From NCBI RefSeq assembly GCF_003387475.1, contig NZ_QUNO01000020.1, forward strand, positions 62,001 through 126,000: 64,000 nt of DNA, in the 5' to 3' direction. The first letter of the stretch is position 1, and each line of letters starts with the position of its first letter. The notes beneath the pieces are model-generated. The model had not been told where the DNA came from, did no database searches, and saw only the letters and a program-made list of their open reading frames with translations. The position numbers and the translations under genes were made by a program. This document shows positions 33,634-41,896 of the stretch, one piece after another. The stretch is from Kutzneria buriramensis. GTDB lineage: Bacteria; Actinomycetota; Actinomycetes; Mycobacteriales; Pseudonocardiaceae.

Positions 33634-34299
33634 TTAGTTCGTCACCGCCGCCCGGAGGATCTTGACGGGTTGGGCCGGCGAGCCGTCCAGCGGGCCCCGG
33701 TCGCTCGGGATGATGCCGGCGGCAACGATCCGGTCCAGCACGTCCATGCCGCGGATGACCGTGCCCATCACCGAGTAGTCGGTCGGGATGTGGGCGAACG
33801 AGTGCACGATGAACCACTCGCTGCCGTTGGTGCCGGGCCCCTGGTTGCCCATCGCGATCGTGCCCCGGCCGTAGGTCTCGGTGCCGTCGGTCTCGTCCGG
33901 GAACTTGTAGCCGGGGCCGCCCTTCTCCACCTCGTAGATGTCCCCGCACTGCAACACACCCAGCCGCGTGCTGTTGGTCAGCCGCCAGCACTGGCTGTGG
34001 TCGTAGAACCGCTGTGCCACCAGGCTGATCATGTTGTGCACGGCGCACGGGGCGGCGCCGGCCCGGTTCAGGCGCACGGTGACCGGTCCGTAGTTGAACC
34101 AGTAGGTCACGTCGACGGTGCCGATGGTCGGTGCGATCGGCAGCGGCCGCAGCACCGGCCGGGCGGCCGGATTGTCCGGCGTCGGCGTGAAAGTGCAGCG
34201 GGTCAGGGGCACAGTTGCCGCCATCGCGGGTTGAACGGGAAAGATCAGCGCGCCGGCCAGTCCGAGCACGGCGAGAACACCACCCCAGTGCTTCCTCAT
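33634..34299 (-). CDS. Secreted cyclophilin-type peptidyl-prolyl isomerase
   Basis: A 221-aa protein with signal peptide (MRKHWGGVLAVLGLAG to about AMAA) and a cyclophilin domain: GPVTVRLNRAGAAPCAVHNMISLV, FYDHSQCWRLT, LQCGDIYEVEKGGPGYKFPDE, GTIAMGNQGPGTNGSEWFI and GTVIRGMDVLDRIVAAG. It catalyses prolyl cis-trans isomerisation in exported proteins. Some active-site residues (Arg, Phe, Gln) are partly replaced (RFYD, WFIVHS). It is divergent from a P450 gene with only 19 bp between start codons. Confidence 0.9.
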   Translation of the reverse strand: MRKHWGGVLAVLGLAGALIFPVQPAMAATVPLTRCTFTPTPDNPAARPVLRPLPIAPTIGTVDVTYWFNYGPVTVRLNRAGAAPCAVHNMISLVAQRFYDHSQCWRLTNSTRLGVLQCGDIYEVEKGGPGYKFPDETDGTETYGRGTIAMGNQGPGTNGSEWFIVHSFAHIPTDYSVMGTVIRGMDVLDRIVAAGIIPSDRGPLDGSPAQPVKILRAAVTN

Positions 34300-34318
34300 G
34301 GCTGGCAAGCTAGCTCAC

Positions 34319-35536
34319 GTGACGGAAACTCGCCCTGCCACCCGCGCCGACATCCCCGAATTCCCCGCCACCAGGCCGGAAAGCTGCCCGTTCGACCCGG
34401 ACTCGGCCTTCACCCGGCTGCGCGCGGAAGACCCGGTGACCCCGGTGCGCTGCCCGGCCGGCATGGACGCGTGGCTGGTCAGCCGGTACGAGGACATCCG
34501 CGCCGTGCTGGCCGATCCGCGCGTGAGCGCTCGCGCCGCGACGTCCAACCACATGCTGCCGGACTACGACGACGCCGACCCGCTGCCCGGGGCGATCCTC
34601 TCGCACGACGGCGAGGAGCACGCGCGCCTGCGTCGGCTGCTCATCGGCGAGTTCACCGTGCGGCGGATGGAGGCGCTGCGGCCCTACATCCAACGGATCA
34701 CCGACGAGCACATCGACGGGATGCTCAAGGGCGCCGACGCCGACCTGCTCACCGACTTCGCGCTGCCCATCCCGTCGCTGGTCATCTGCGAGATGCTGGG
34801 CGTGCCCTACGCCGACCGCGACATGTTCCAGCACGACAGCCAGGTGCTGATCGGTTTCGAGGCGGACATGGCCACCCGCGAGGCGACGGCGCAGCGGCTG
34901 CGGGACTATCTGCGGGAGCTGATCGAGCAGCGGATGGTCGAACCGCGGGACGACCTGGTGAGCCGGCTGATCGCCCGTGGGAACGAGACCGACCGGCCGC
35001 TGATCATGGAAGAGCTGGAGATCCTCGCCCTGTCGCTGCTGGTCGCCGGGCACGAGACGACCGCCAACACGATCGTGCTGAGCATGTCGGCGCTGCTGGC
35101 GAATCCCGAGCAGTTGGCCGCCATGCGTGCCGCGCCGGAGACCATCGGCACCGCCGTCGAGGAGTTGCTGCGCTACCTGTCGGTGGTGCAGTTCGGGATC
35201 TTCCGGTACGCGACGGAGGACCTCACGGTCGGTGGCATCGACGTCAAGGCGGGGGAGTGGCTGATCGCCGCCACCCAGTCCGGCAACCGGGACGAGCAGG
35301 TCTACCCGCACGCCGACCGCCTCGACGTCACCCGGAAGGACCGCACGCACCTGGCCTTCGGTTTCGGGGCGCACCAGTGCATCGGCCAGCAGTTGGCGCG
35401 GATCGAGCTCCAGGTCGCGCTGACGGCGTTGCTGCAACGCGTGCCGGGCCTGCGGCTGGCGGAGCCGCAGGCGCCGTCCGATTTCAAGCACAACGGGATC
35501 GTCTACGGGCTGCGGAGCATGCCGGTCACCTGGTGA
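34319..35536 (+). CDS. Cytochrome P450 (CYP105/107-like)
   Basis: A 405-aa soluble P450. It shows the I-helix LLVAGHETTAN, the ExxR helix (EELLRYL), PERF region replaced by HADRLDVTRKD, and heme loop FGFGAHQCIGQQLAR with the Cys ligand. Bacterial class-I enzymes of this type hydroxylate small molecules such as macrolides using ferredoxin partners; none is encoded nearby. GTG 34319 (VTETRPATRADIPEF) is preferred over ATG 34298, which would overlap the divergent gene. No SD is seen, suggesting a leaderless message. Confidence 0.92.
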   Translation: MTETRPATRADIPEFPATRPESCPFDPDSAFTRLRAEDPVTPVRCPAGMDAWLVSRYEDIRAVLADPRVSARAATSNHMLPDYDDADPLPGAILSHDGEEHARLRRLLIGEFTVRRMEALRPYIQRITDEHIDGMLKGADADLLTDFALPIPSLVICEMLGVPYADRDMFQHDSQVLIGFEADMATREATAQRLRDYLRELIEQRMVEPRDDLVSRLIARGNETDRPLIMEELEILALSLLVAGHETTANTIVLSMSALLANPEQLAAMRAAPETIGTAVEELLRYLSVVQFGIFRYATEDLTVGGIDVKAGEWLIAATQSGNRDEQVYPHADRLDVTRKDRTHLAFGFGAHQCIGQQLARIELQVALTALLQRVPGLRLAEPQAPSDFKHNGIVYGLRSMPVTW

Positions 35537-35951
35537 CCGTGCGGTTGTCGTGCTTGCGGGCCGCGAACTCGTAGGCGTCGGCGACGAGCTTGCGCACCGT
35601 GTCGGCGGTGCGCAAGCCGGGGTTGACCACGCAGACCCAGTGCTGGCCGGCATATTCGGGGTGGGGTAGGAGCGTGTCCCGGGCGGTGTATGAGTCCACT
35701 GTGGACTTGGTGATCAGTTCGGCGTAGCCGGCCTTGGTGAGGCCGATGTTCACGCGGTACGCGCCGTCGCGGCCGAGATCGGACGCCGTGTCGTAGTGGT
35801 CGCCGGTGACGATCGTGACGAACGGGAGCTGCCGCTGCGGCGGCAGGTCGCCGTCCGGGTCGTAGAGGAAGAACAGGTCGCCCTGGTGCTCGGCGACCCG
35901 TACTCCGGCGAAGGTGTCAGTGATGTGCCTGGTCAGTTCGTCGACATCCAC
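35526..35951 (-). CDS. DUF6194-type small protein
   Basis: A 141-aa cytosolic protein: MDVDELTRHITDTFAGV, FFLYDPDGDLPPQRQLPFVTIVTGD, FRVNIGLTK-like YRVNIGLTKAGYAELI, and HPEYAGQHWVCVVNPG. This matches a widespread actinobacterial family of unknown function that resembles MmcQ/YjbR-like DNA-binding fold proteins in size. It overlaps the end of the P450 gene by 11 bp on the other strand. Function not known. Confidence 0.8.
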   Translation of the reverse strand: MDVDELTRHITDTFAGVRVAEHQGDLFFLYDPDGDLPPQRQLPFVTIVTGDHYDTASDLGRDGAYRVNIGLTKAGYAELITKSTVDSYTARDTLLPHPEYAGQHWVCVVNPGLRTADTVRKLVADAYEFAARKHDNRTVTR

Positions 35952-36031
35952 CCTTCAAGTGTGTCATTGAACCGCTATGTGAGGCTTTCGTCGTTGCCGT
36001 CTGCTGTTATGGCGCACAACCCTCAAGTGGG

Positions 36032-36598
36032 TCACCACACGCCGGGGATGAGCCGGTTCGTCTCGCGCATGTAGGCGGCGTAGTCGTCGCCGAGGCCGTC
36101 GAGCAGCATCCGCTCCTCGACGCGGATCCGGTACAGGATGCCGGCGACCACCGTCAGCCAGAAGATCGCCGACGACGCGTAGTTGCCGATGATCAGCGCG
36201 ACGCCGAGCAGCGCCACCAGCAGACCGGTGTAGGACGGGTGGCGCAGCACCCGGTACGGCCCCGAACGCACCACGTGGTGGTTCTCCTGGATGTGCACGA
36301 CCGCCCGGAAGTAGCGGCCCAGGGTGGCGATCGACCACAGCCGGAAGCCGCCGCCCAGCGCGACGAGCACGATGCTCGCCGCCAGCCAGCCCGGCTGCCG
36401 GGACGGAAAGTCCAGCGCCGGCAGCGCTCTGCGGAGCAGTGTCGCCAGCCCGACCGCCAGCAGCGCCGACACGGCGATGCCGCCGTAGCTGCCGAACTCC
36501 CGCACCTTGGTTCGCTCGCTGCGCAGCAGCTGCGTCAGTTGAAGCGCGACCTCGCCGATCGCCCACAGCGCGATGACAACCCACAACACGACCGTCAT
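36032..36598 (-). CDS. Isoprenylcysteine carboxyl methyltransferase-family membrane protein
   Basis: A 188-aa integral membrane protein with four to five helices (MTVVLWVVIALWAIGEVAL, YGGIAVSALLAVGLATLL, WLAASIVLVALGGGFRLW, LLVALLGVALIIG). The ICMT/PEMT SAM motif is visible: VVRSGPYRVLRHPSYTG, then RVEERMLLDGLGDDYAAYM near the end. Bacterial members methylate small or lipid substrates or thiols at the membrane; the substrate here is unknown. Divergent from the GyrI-like gene by 34 bp. Confidence 0.88.
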   Translation of the reverse strand: MTVVLWVVIALWAIGEVALQLTQLLRSERTKVREFGSYGGIAVSALLAVGLATLLRRALPALDFPSRQPGWLAASIVLVALGGGFRLWSIATLGRYFRAVVHIQENHHVVRSGPYRVLRHPSYTGLLVALLGVALIIGNYASSAIFWLTVVAGILYRIRVEERMLLDGLGDDYAAYMRETNRLIPGVW

Positions 36599-36632
36599 TC
36601 CGCAACGGTAGATCCACGCCTACCATGCACGC

Positions 36633-37076
36633 ATGGCACACGCCGTGACCGTGGTCGATGTGGACGCAGTTCCGACGGCCGTCGTGGCCGCGGCGACCAC
36701 GTGGCGGGAGTTCCCGTCGCTGTGGAAGCCGCTGCTGGACGAGGTGTGGGCTTGCCTAAGGGCCGGCGGAATCACCAGCGGTTGCCGGAACATCATGCTG
36801 TACAAGGACGCTGTGCCCAACGTCGAGGTCGGCGTGATGCTGGATCGCCCGTGTCCGCTCACGGGCCGCGTCGTCGCCTCGGTGCTGCCCGCCGGCCGGG
36901 TGGCCCGCACCGTCCACTATGGATCGTACGCCGACCTCGGCGCCGCCCACCGCGCCGTCACCGACTTCTGCGGCGCTGAAGGTCTTTCTCGCAACGGCGT
37001 CTCATGGGAGACCTACGGCCCCCACCACGACGACCCCGCCCAGGTCTGGACCGAGATCACCTACCAACTCGCCTGA
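36633..37076 (+). CDS. GyrI-like effector-binding protein
   Basis: A 147-aa cytosolic protein of the GyrI/AraC effector-binding fold: REFPSLWKPLLDEVWACLR, NIMLYKDAVPNVEVGVML, LPAGRVARTVHYGSYADLGAAHRAV and the ending EIYGPH-like WETYGPHHDDPAQVWTEITYQL. Members bind small hydrophobic cations or hydrolyse cyclopropyl drugs. It has no DNA-binding domain. Its stop codon abuts the palindromic repeat at 37076-37268. Confidence 0.85.
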   Translation: MAHAVTVVDVDAVPTAVVAAATTWREFPSLWKPLLDEVWACLRAGGITSGCRNIMLYKDAVPNVEVGVMLDRPCPLTGRVVASVLPAGRVARTVHYGSYADLGAAHRAVTDFCGAEGLSRNGVSWETYGPHHDDPAQVWTEITYQLA

Positions 37077-37268
37077 ACCCCCGCGAGTCGCGCTCTCAGA
37101 CACCCCGAATGTAACTCTGGGGCAGAACCCCCCGCGAGTCCCGCCCAGCGTCACACCGAAATGCGGGTTCGTGCACATCTGAGGCCCTGGGGTGGGTGCT
37201 GAGACCCGGGGTTCGTTTCTGCCTGAAATCGACATTCGGTGTGTCTGTGGGCGCGACTCGCGGGGGTT
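37076..37268. repeat. 193-bp palindromic repeat element
   Basis: Left arm 37076-37112 and right arm 37232-37268 are inverted copies of 37 nt with 34 paired positions plus one G-T; the outer 18 nt (AACCCCCGCGAGTCGCGC and its complement) are perfect. A third, divergent copy in the left orientation lies at 37126-37163. No coding frame or transposase is present. It follows a stop codon directly and may be a small mobile or regulatory repeat family, or a terminator. Confidence 0.75.
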
Positions 37269-37288
37269 GTGATGCCGGTCTCGGGGTT

Positions 37289-37347
37289 TGACATGAAGTC
37301 AAGTCAGGTTGCATGCTTGAGCTCTCAACTGACATGAAGTCAAGTCA
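37289..37347. promoter_or_regulatory. Two 18-bp direct repeats upstream of azoreductase
   Basis: TGACATGAAGTCAAGTCA occurs exactly twice, at 37289-37306 and 37330-37347 (41 bp apart, about four helical turns). Each contains TGAC-ATGAA-GTCA; in the first copy it extends to TTGAC/GTCAA. The second ends 18 bp before the azoreductase ATG. Tandem operators, probably for the TetR protein encoded downstream or an unlinked regulator, are inferred; TTGACA of the first copy could also be a -35 box. Confidence 0.6.
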
Positions 37348-37365
37348 AGCCAGGGGTGACACGGG

Positions 37366-38010
37366 ATGGCTCATCTGTTGCACATCGACTCGTCCATCAA
37401 GGGCGGGCAGTCGGTCAGCCGGAAGCTGACGGCGCGTGCCGTCGCGGTGTGGCGGGCGGCCCACCCGGACGGCACGGTCACGTACCGCGACCTGGGCCGG
37501 AACCCGATCCCGCACCTCGACGACAACGGCGGCATGGCCCGTCAGCTGCCGGTCGAGCAGCACACGCCGGAGCAGGCCGCGTCCTGGCGGCTCAGCGAGC
37601 AGCTGATCGGCGAGATCCGCGAGGCCGACGCCATCGTGCTGGGCCTGCCGCTCTACAACTACGGCGCGCCGAGCAGCGTCAAGGCGTGGGTGGACCACCT
37701 GCTCGCGCCGGGTCTGTCCTACGACCCGAGCACCGGCACCGGCCTGCTCGAGGGCCGGGACCTGATCGTCCTCGGCTCCCGTGGCGGCGGCTACGGCCCC
37801 GGCACGCCGCGCCACGGCTGGGACCACGTCACCCCGTGGCTGCCGCACGCCCTGGAGGCGACCGGCCTGGAGCCCCGCTTCATCACCGCCGAGCTGACGC
37901 TGGCCCCGGTCGTGCCGGCGATGGCGGAGCTCATCCCGCTGGCGGAGAAGAGCCTGCTCCAGGCCGAGCAGGAGATCGACGGCCTGTGGGCCCCGGTGCC
38001 GGTGGCCTGA
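37366..38010 (+). CDS. azoR: FMN-dependent NADH:quinone oxidoreductase / azoreductase
   Basis: A 214-aa flavodoxin-fold enzyme. It has the AzoR FMN loop HIDSSIKGGQSVSRKLTARAV, PLYNYGAPSSVKAWVDHLL (phosphate and isoalloxazine contacts) and LGSRGGGYGPGTPRHGWDHVTPWL. AzoR reduces quinones and azo dyes with NADH through a two-electron mechanism and protects from thiol-reactive quinones. It is preceded by tandem operators and ends head-on at the tetR gene (stop 38010, opposite stop 38011), so induction by electrophiles is likely (inference). Confidence 0.9.
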   Translation: MAHLLHIDSSIKGGQSVSRKLTARAVAVWRAAHPDGTVTYRDLGRNPIPHLDDNGGMARQLPVEQHTPEQAASWRLSEQLIGEIREADAIVLGLPLYNYGAPSSVKAWVDHLLAPGLSYDPSTGTGLLEGRDLIVLGSRGGGYGPGTPRHGWDHVTPWLPHALEATGLEPRFITAELTLAPVVPAMAELIPLAEKSLLQAEQEIDGLWAPVPVA

Positions 38011-38649
38011 TCAGCCGGCGGGGCGCAGGGCGTCCAGGGCCTGGGTGATGTCGTGGTCGCCGGCGGTGCAGACGGAGCCGAGGATGGCCAGCACGGTGCC
38101 GTAGGCGAACTCGATCAGCTGGTCGAGGTCCAGGTCGAGGTCGTGGGCGAGCCAGTCCACGGTCATCTCGTCGACCGCGCCCATGGCGCCGCGCATGGCG
38201 ACCCGCAGCTGGGGCACGGGCTCGCCCTCCACGCCGAGCAGCCGGCGCAGGAAGCAGACCCCGGACCGGCGGGTCTGCTCGACGAGCTCGTCGACCTCGG
38301 GGTCCTGGCCGCCGGCCCGCATGATCGCCATGGACGTGTGCACGTGGTCGCGGCGGTACTCGATCTGCCGCCGCACCACGCCGCGCAGCCACTCCGAGTT
38401 GGTGTCCTCGCCGGGCCGCCGGTCGTGCAGCGCGGCGATCTCGGCCTGCATCTGCCGCAGCACCTCGAGGTACAACCCGCGCTTGTCCTTGAAGTGGTAG
38501 AACAGCAGCCCGTGGGCGACGCCCGCCTCCTTGGCGATGTCGCTGATGTAGATCTCGTCGTACGGCTTGCGGGCGAACATCTCGGACGCGACCGCGACCA
38601 GCGCCGCGCGGCGCTGTCCCCGCGCCGGTGCCGTCGACCCCACGCTCAT
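38011..38649 (-). CDS. TetR-family regulator
   Basis: A 212-aa regulator. The helix-turn-helix (RRAALVAVASEMFARKPYDEIYISDIAKEAGVAHGLLFYHFKDK in parts) occupies residues 12-58, followed by a long helical ligand domain with LRQMQAEIAALHD and AILGSVCTAGDHDITQALDAL. It converges with the azoreductase gene and may repress it through the repeats at 37289-37347; no copy of that repeat is found at its own start, which weakens the case. Divergent from the NAD kinase gene by 100 bp. Confidence 0.88.
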   Translation of the reverse strand: MSVGSTAPARGQRRAALVAVASEMFARKPYDEIYISDIAKEAGVAHGLLFYHFKDKRGLYLEVLRQMQAEIAALHDRRPGEDTNSEWLRGVVRRQIEYRRDHVHTSMAIMRAGGQDPEVDELVEQTRRSGVCFLRRLLGVEGEPVPQLRVAMRGAMGAVDEMTVDWLAHDLDLDLDQLIEFAYGTVLAILGSVCTAGDHDITQALDALRPAG

Positions 38650-38749
38650 CCGCCAAGAATACCGGCCACCTGGGCCGGACGGCCGGGACGCGATGATCGA
38701 TGGGGCAGTCGGCCTCGCCGGAACGCCCGGGACGGGGCAGACTTCACCC

Positions 38750-39631
38750 ATGCACTCCGCCGGTCTTGTGCTGCACCCCCAGCGGGACTCGATGGCCGCC
38801 GTGTCCGCGGTGCTCGGCTGGGCCGCGAAGCGGAACATCGAGATCCTCGGCATCGCTGGCGAGGTCGGCCGGCTGGACTGCGCCGCGGTGCCGGTCTCGC
38901 CGGTCGAGCTCGGCGAGCGGGCGGACCTCGTGGTCAGCCTCGGCGGCGACGGCACGATGCTGCGGGCGATGCGCATCGCGGACGGCCAGCGGGCGCCGGT
39001 GCTGGGCGTGAACCTGGGCAAGCTGGGCTTCCTGGCCGAGGTCGACGTGCCGGAGCTGCCGGACGCGCTGACCGCGATCGACGACCACCAGTTCACGATC
39101 GAGCCGCGCCTGGCGGTGGACGCCCTGTTCGCGGGCCGCCGCATGACGGCGTTCAACGACGTCGCGGTGGTGCGGGTGCCGGGCGACGGCAGCGCCGTGG
39201 TCGCGGTGCGGGTCGACGGGCAGCCGTTCGTGAGCTACGCCGCCGACGCGGTGATCGTCGCGACCCCGACCGGGTCGACCGCCTACAGCTTCTCCGCCGG
39301 CGGCCCGATCACCAGCCCGTCGGTGGAGGCCCTGCTGGTGACGCCGGCCGCGCCGCACTCGGCCTACAGCCGGGGCGTGGTGCTCTCCGTGCACGACACC
39401 GTGGAACTGGAGATCCTGCCGACCAGCGGCCGGCTCGCCGTCGAGGTGGACGGCGAGGTGACCGGTTACGTGGAGCCGGGCGACGTCATCGAGCTGGTGG
39501 CCCGCCCCGGCGCCGCACGGGTGGTGCGGCTCGGACGGACCACCTTCTTCCAGCGCGCCCGGCGCAAGCTGCGGATCTCCGACTCGGCGGAGATCCCGAT
39601 GACCTGGCCGGACGCGGCGGAAATCCTCTAA
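38750..39631 (+). CDS. nadK: NAD kinase
   Basis: A 293-aa ATP-NAD kinase (PpnK). It has the active-site motif SLGGDGTMLRAMR, the NAD-binding stretch AFNDVAVVR, and ATPTGSTAYSFSAGGPITSP; the C-terminal half is the beta-sandwich with VEVDGEVTGYVEPGD. It makes NADP from NAD. It stands outside the usual tlyA-nadK-recN context of actinobacteria, so it may be a second, paralogous NAD kinase (inference). The ATG 38750 follows GGGGC. It converges on the monooxygenase gene with a 4-nt overlap of stops. Confidence 0.88.
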   Translation: MHSAGLVLHPQRDSMAAVSAVLGWAAKRNIEILGIAGEVGRLDCAAVPVSPVELGERADLVVSLGGDGTMLRAMRIADGQRAPVLGVNLGKLGFLAEVDVPELPDALTAIDDHQFTIEPRLAVDALFAGRRMTAFNDVAVVRVPGDGSAVVAVRVDGQPFVSYAADAVIVATPTGSTAYSFSAGGPITSPSVEALLVTPAAPHSAYSRGVVLSVHDTVELEILPTSGRLAVEVDGEVTGYVEPGDVIELVARPGAARVVRLGRTTFFQRARRKLRISDSAEIPMTWPDAAEIL

Positions 39632-41073
39632 CCGAACTGCATCGTGCCGTCGTCGACGCGCCCGCGGCGCAGCTGCACGGCGTCGACGGCGTAGGTCATG
39701 CTCAGCTGCCACGGCCGCCGCGAGCCCGACTTGGGGAACTCGTGCACGGACCGCTGCACGTAGCCGGCCTGGAAGTTCATCAGCGGCCGCTCGCTGACCC
39801 GGGGGTCGTCGTTCACCGGCACGCACCGCCGGAAACCGTTGGCGTCCATGTGCTTGAGCAGCCGTACCGTGTATTCGCTGACCAGGTCGGCCTTCAGTGT
39901 CCAGGACGCGTTCGTGTAGCCGATGGTGAACACGAAGTTCGGCAGGCCGCTGAGCATCATTCCCTTGTACGCCATGGTTTCCGGCAGCTTGATCTCGCGA
40001 CCGTCCACCGCCAGCCGGATGCCGCCGAACGCCAGCAGCCGCAGCCCGGTGGCGGTGACGACGACGTCCGCCGGCAGCTCCGTCCCGGACCGCAGCCGGA
40101 TGCCGGTCTCCGAGAAGTCGGCGATCTCGTCGGTGGCCACGGATGCCTTGCCGCTGCTGATGGCCCGGAACAGGTCGCCGTCCGGCACCAGGCACAGCCG
40201 CTGGTCCCACGGGTCGTACCGGGGCCTGAAGTGCGTGTCGACGTCGTAGCCGGGCGGCAGCATCTTCACGGTCGCCTTGCGCAGCAACGACTTCACCAGC
40301 CGGGGGCGCCGCTGGCTGAGCTGGTACAGCAGCGTGCTCACGGCGACGTTCTTCCACCGCGTCACCCGATACCCCAGCCGGTCGCCGAGCAGTCCCCGCA
40401 GGCGGTTGGCGATGGGGTCCTCGCCGGGCACGGCGATGATGTACGTGGGCGAGCGCTGCAACATCGTCACGTGCGACGCCTTGTCGGTCATCGCCGGCAC
40501 GAGCGTCACCGCGGTTGCCCCGCTGCCGATCACCACGACCTTCTTGCCGGCGTAGTCCAGATCCTCCGGCCACTGCTGCGGGTGCACGACCGTGCCGCCG
40601 AACCGCTCGATGCCGGGGAAGGTGGGGGTGTAGCCGCCGTCGTAGTGGTAGTAGCCGGTGCACAGGTAGAGGAATTTCGCCGTCAGCTGGAAGGTTTCCC
40701 CGCCGCTCTCGACGTCCACCGTCCAGCGGGAGTCCTCTGTGGACCATGCCGCGCCGACGACCCGGTGCCCGTACCGGATGTGCCGGTCGATGCCGGCCTC
40801 GGCGGCGGTCTCCCTGACGTACTCCAGGATCGACGGACCGTCGGCGATGGCCTTGGCCTGCGTCCACGGCCGGAACCGGTAGCCCAGCGTCTGCATGTCG
40901 GAGTCGGACCGCACGCCCGGGTACCGGAACAGGTCCCAGGTGCCGCCCATCGCCTCCCGCGCCTCGAGAATCGCGTACGTCCGGTGCGGGAAGGCGGACT
41001 GGATGTGGTGGGCGGCGCCGACCCCGGACAGGCCGGCGCCGACTATCAGCACGTCAAGATTCTCACTGGCCAC
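39628..41073 (-). CDS. Flavin-containing (Baeyer-Villiger type) monooxygenase
   Basis: A 481-aa EthA-like monooxygenase. It has the FAD loop VLIVGAGLSGVGAAHHI (GxGxxG), the BVMO fingerprint FGGTVVHPQQWP (FxGxxxHxxxWP), the NADP loop VVIGSGATAVT and ATGLRLL near the C-terminal. It oxidises ketones or thioamide-like compounds with NADPH and O2. Third gene of the P450-SDR-FMO operon; its start overlaps the SDR stop by 11 bp. The set resembles the mycobacterial mymA region, but lacks the other genes of that locus. Confidence 0.9.
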   Translation of the reverse strand: MASENLDVLIVGAGLSGVGAAHHIQSAFPHRTYAILEAREAMGGTWDLFRYPGVRSDSDMQTLGYRFRPWTQAKAIADGPSILEYVRETAAEAGIDRHIRYGHRVVGAAWSTEDSRWTVDVESGGETFQLTAKFLYLCTGYYHYDGGYTPTFPGIERFGGTVVHPQQWPEDLDYAGKKVVVIGSGATAVTLVPAMTDKASHVTMLQRSPTYIIAVPGEDPIANRLRGLLGDRLGYRVTRWKNVAVSTLLYQLSQRRPRLVKSLLRKATVKMLPPGYDVDTHFRPRYDPWDQRLCLVPDGDLFRAISSGKASVATDEIADFSETGIRLRSGTELPADVVVTATGLRLLAFGGIRLAVDGREIKLPETMAYKGMMLSGLPNFVFTIGYTNASWTLKADLVSEYTVRLLKHMDANGFRRCVPVNDDPRVSERPLMNFQAGYVQRSVHEFPKSGSRRPWQLSMTYAVDAVQLRRGRVDDGTMQFG

Positions 41074-41896
41074 GCTGACTCCCGGAGCGCATGAAGCGGG
41101 CGAGCACGTCGAAGTAGTGCGTGGGGGCGACGCGCATGAGGGTGTCGAAGAAGTATGCGTCGGGTCCGACGAGGATGCGGGCCTTGCCCTGCTCCACGCC
41201 CCGGTGGATGATCTGCGCCGCCTTGTCCGGCGTGGTCATGGCGATCTTGTCGAAGGACGCCGCGATCTCGTCCTTGCCGCGCTCCTCGCCGTCCGGGTCC
41301 TGCCGCATCCGTCCATTTCGGACGATGTTCGTCTTGATGCCGCCGGGATGCACGTTGACCGCCGAGACGCCGGTGCCGCGCAGCTCCTGCCGCAGCGAGT
41401 CGGTGAAGCCCCGAACGGCGAACTTCGCGGCGCAGTAGGCACTCTGGTACGGCATGCCGGCGAGTCCGAACACGCTCGACGTGTTCACGACGACGCCCTC
41501 GTTCTGCTCGACGAGGATCGGCAGGAACGCCTTGGTGCCGTTGACCACGCCGTGGAAGTTGATGTCGTGCAGCCAGTTCTCGTCCGCGGGGTCGCCGTCC
41601 AGCACGGTCGACGACAGGGCGACGCCGGCGTTGTTGAACACGGCGGCCAGCGGCGCCGGCAGCCAGTCCCGCACCTCGTCGGCGAATTTCCGCTGCTCGG
41701 CGGCGTCGCTGACGTCCAGCACGCGGGTGAGCACCTTGCCGCGCAGGCCGGCGGCGGTCTCCTTGAGCCCCGTCTCGTCGACGTCGGCGATCGCGACCGG
41801 CGAGCCGAGGCGGCTCAGCCGCCGTGCCAGGCTCCGGCCGATGCCGGACGCCGCACCGGTGATCATCACCGGCCGCCCGGTGAGCTGCGGCTTCAC
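41063..41896 (-). CDS. Short-chain dehydrogenase/reductase
   Basis: A 277-aa classical SDR. It has the cofactor loop TGAASGIG, NNAGVAL, the catalytic Ser in NTSSVFG, and YCAAK (Tyr and Lys), followed by NVHPGGIKTN. It probably oxidises or reduces the product of the P450 encoded upstream, feeding a ketone to the Baeyer-Villiger enzyme (inference). It overlaps the P450 stop by 4 nt (41893-41896). The C-terminal region (VAPTHYFDVLARFMRS) is typical of SadH-like mycobacterial relatives. Confidence 0.92.
   Translation of the reverse strand: MKPQLTGRPVMITGAASGIGRSLARRLSRLGSPVAIADVDETGLKETAAGLRGKVLTRVLDVSDAAEQRKFADEVRDWLPAPLAAVFNNAGVALSSTVLDGDPADENWLHDINFHGVVNGTKAFLPILVEQNEGVVVNTSSVFGLAGMPYQSAYCAAKFAVRGFTDSLRQELRGTGVSAVNVHPGGIKTNIVRNGRMRQDPDGEERGKDEIAASFDKIAMTTPDKAAQIIHRGVEQGKARILVGPDAYFFDTLMRVAPTHYFDVLARFMRSGSQRGQ

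Noticed and set aside
38053-41094. 1013-codon open frame on the plus strand
   Set aside because: It covers a TetR gene, the NAD kinase and an FMO in other frames and has no recognisable domain; the overlapped frames carry clear motifs.
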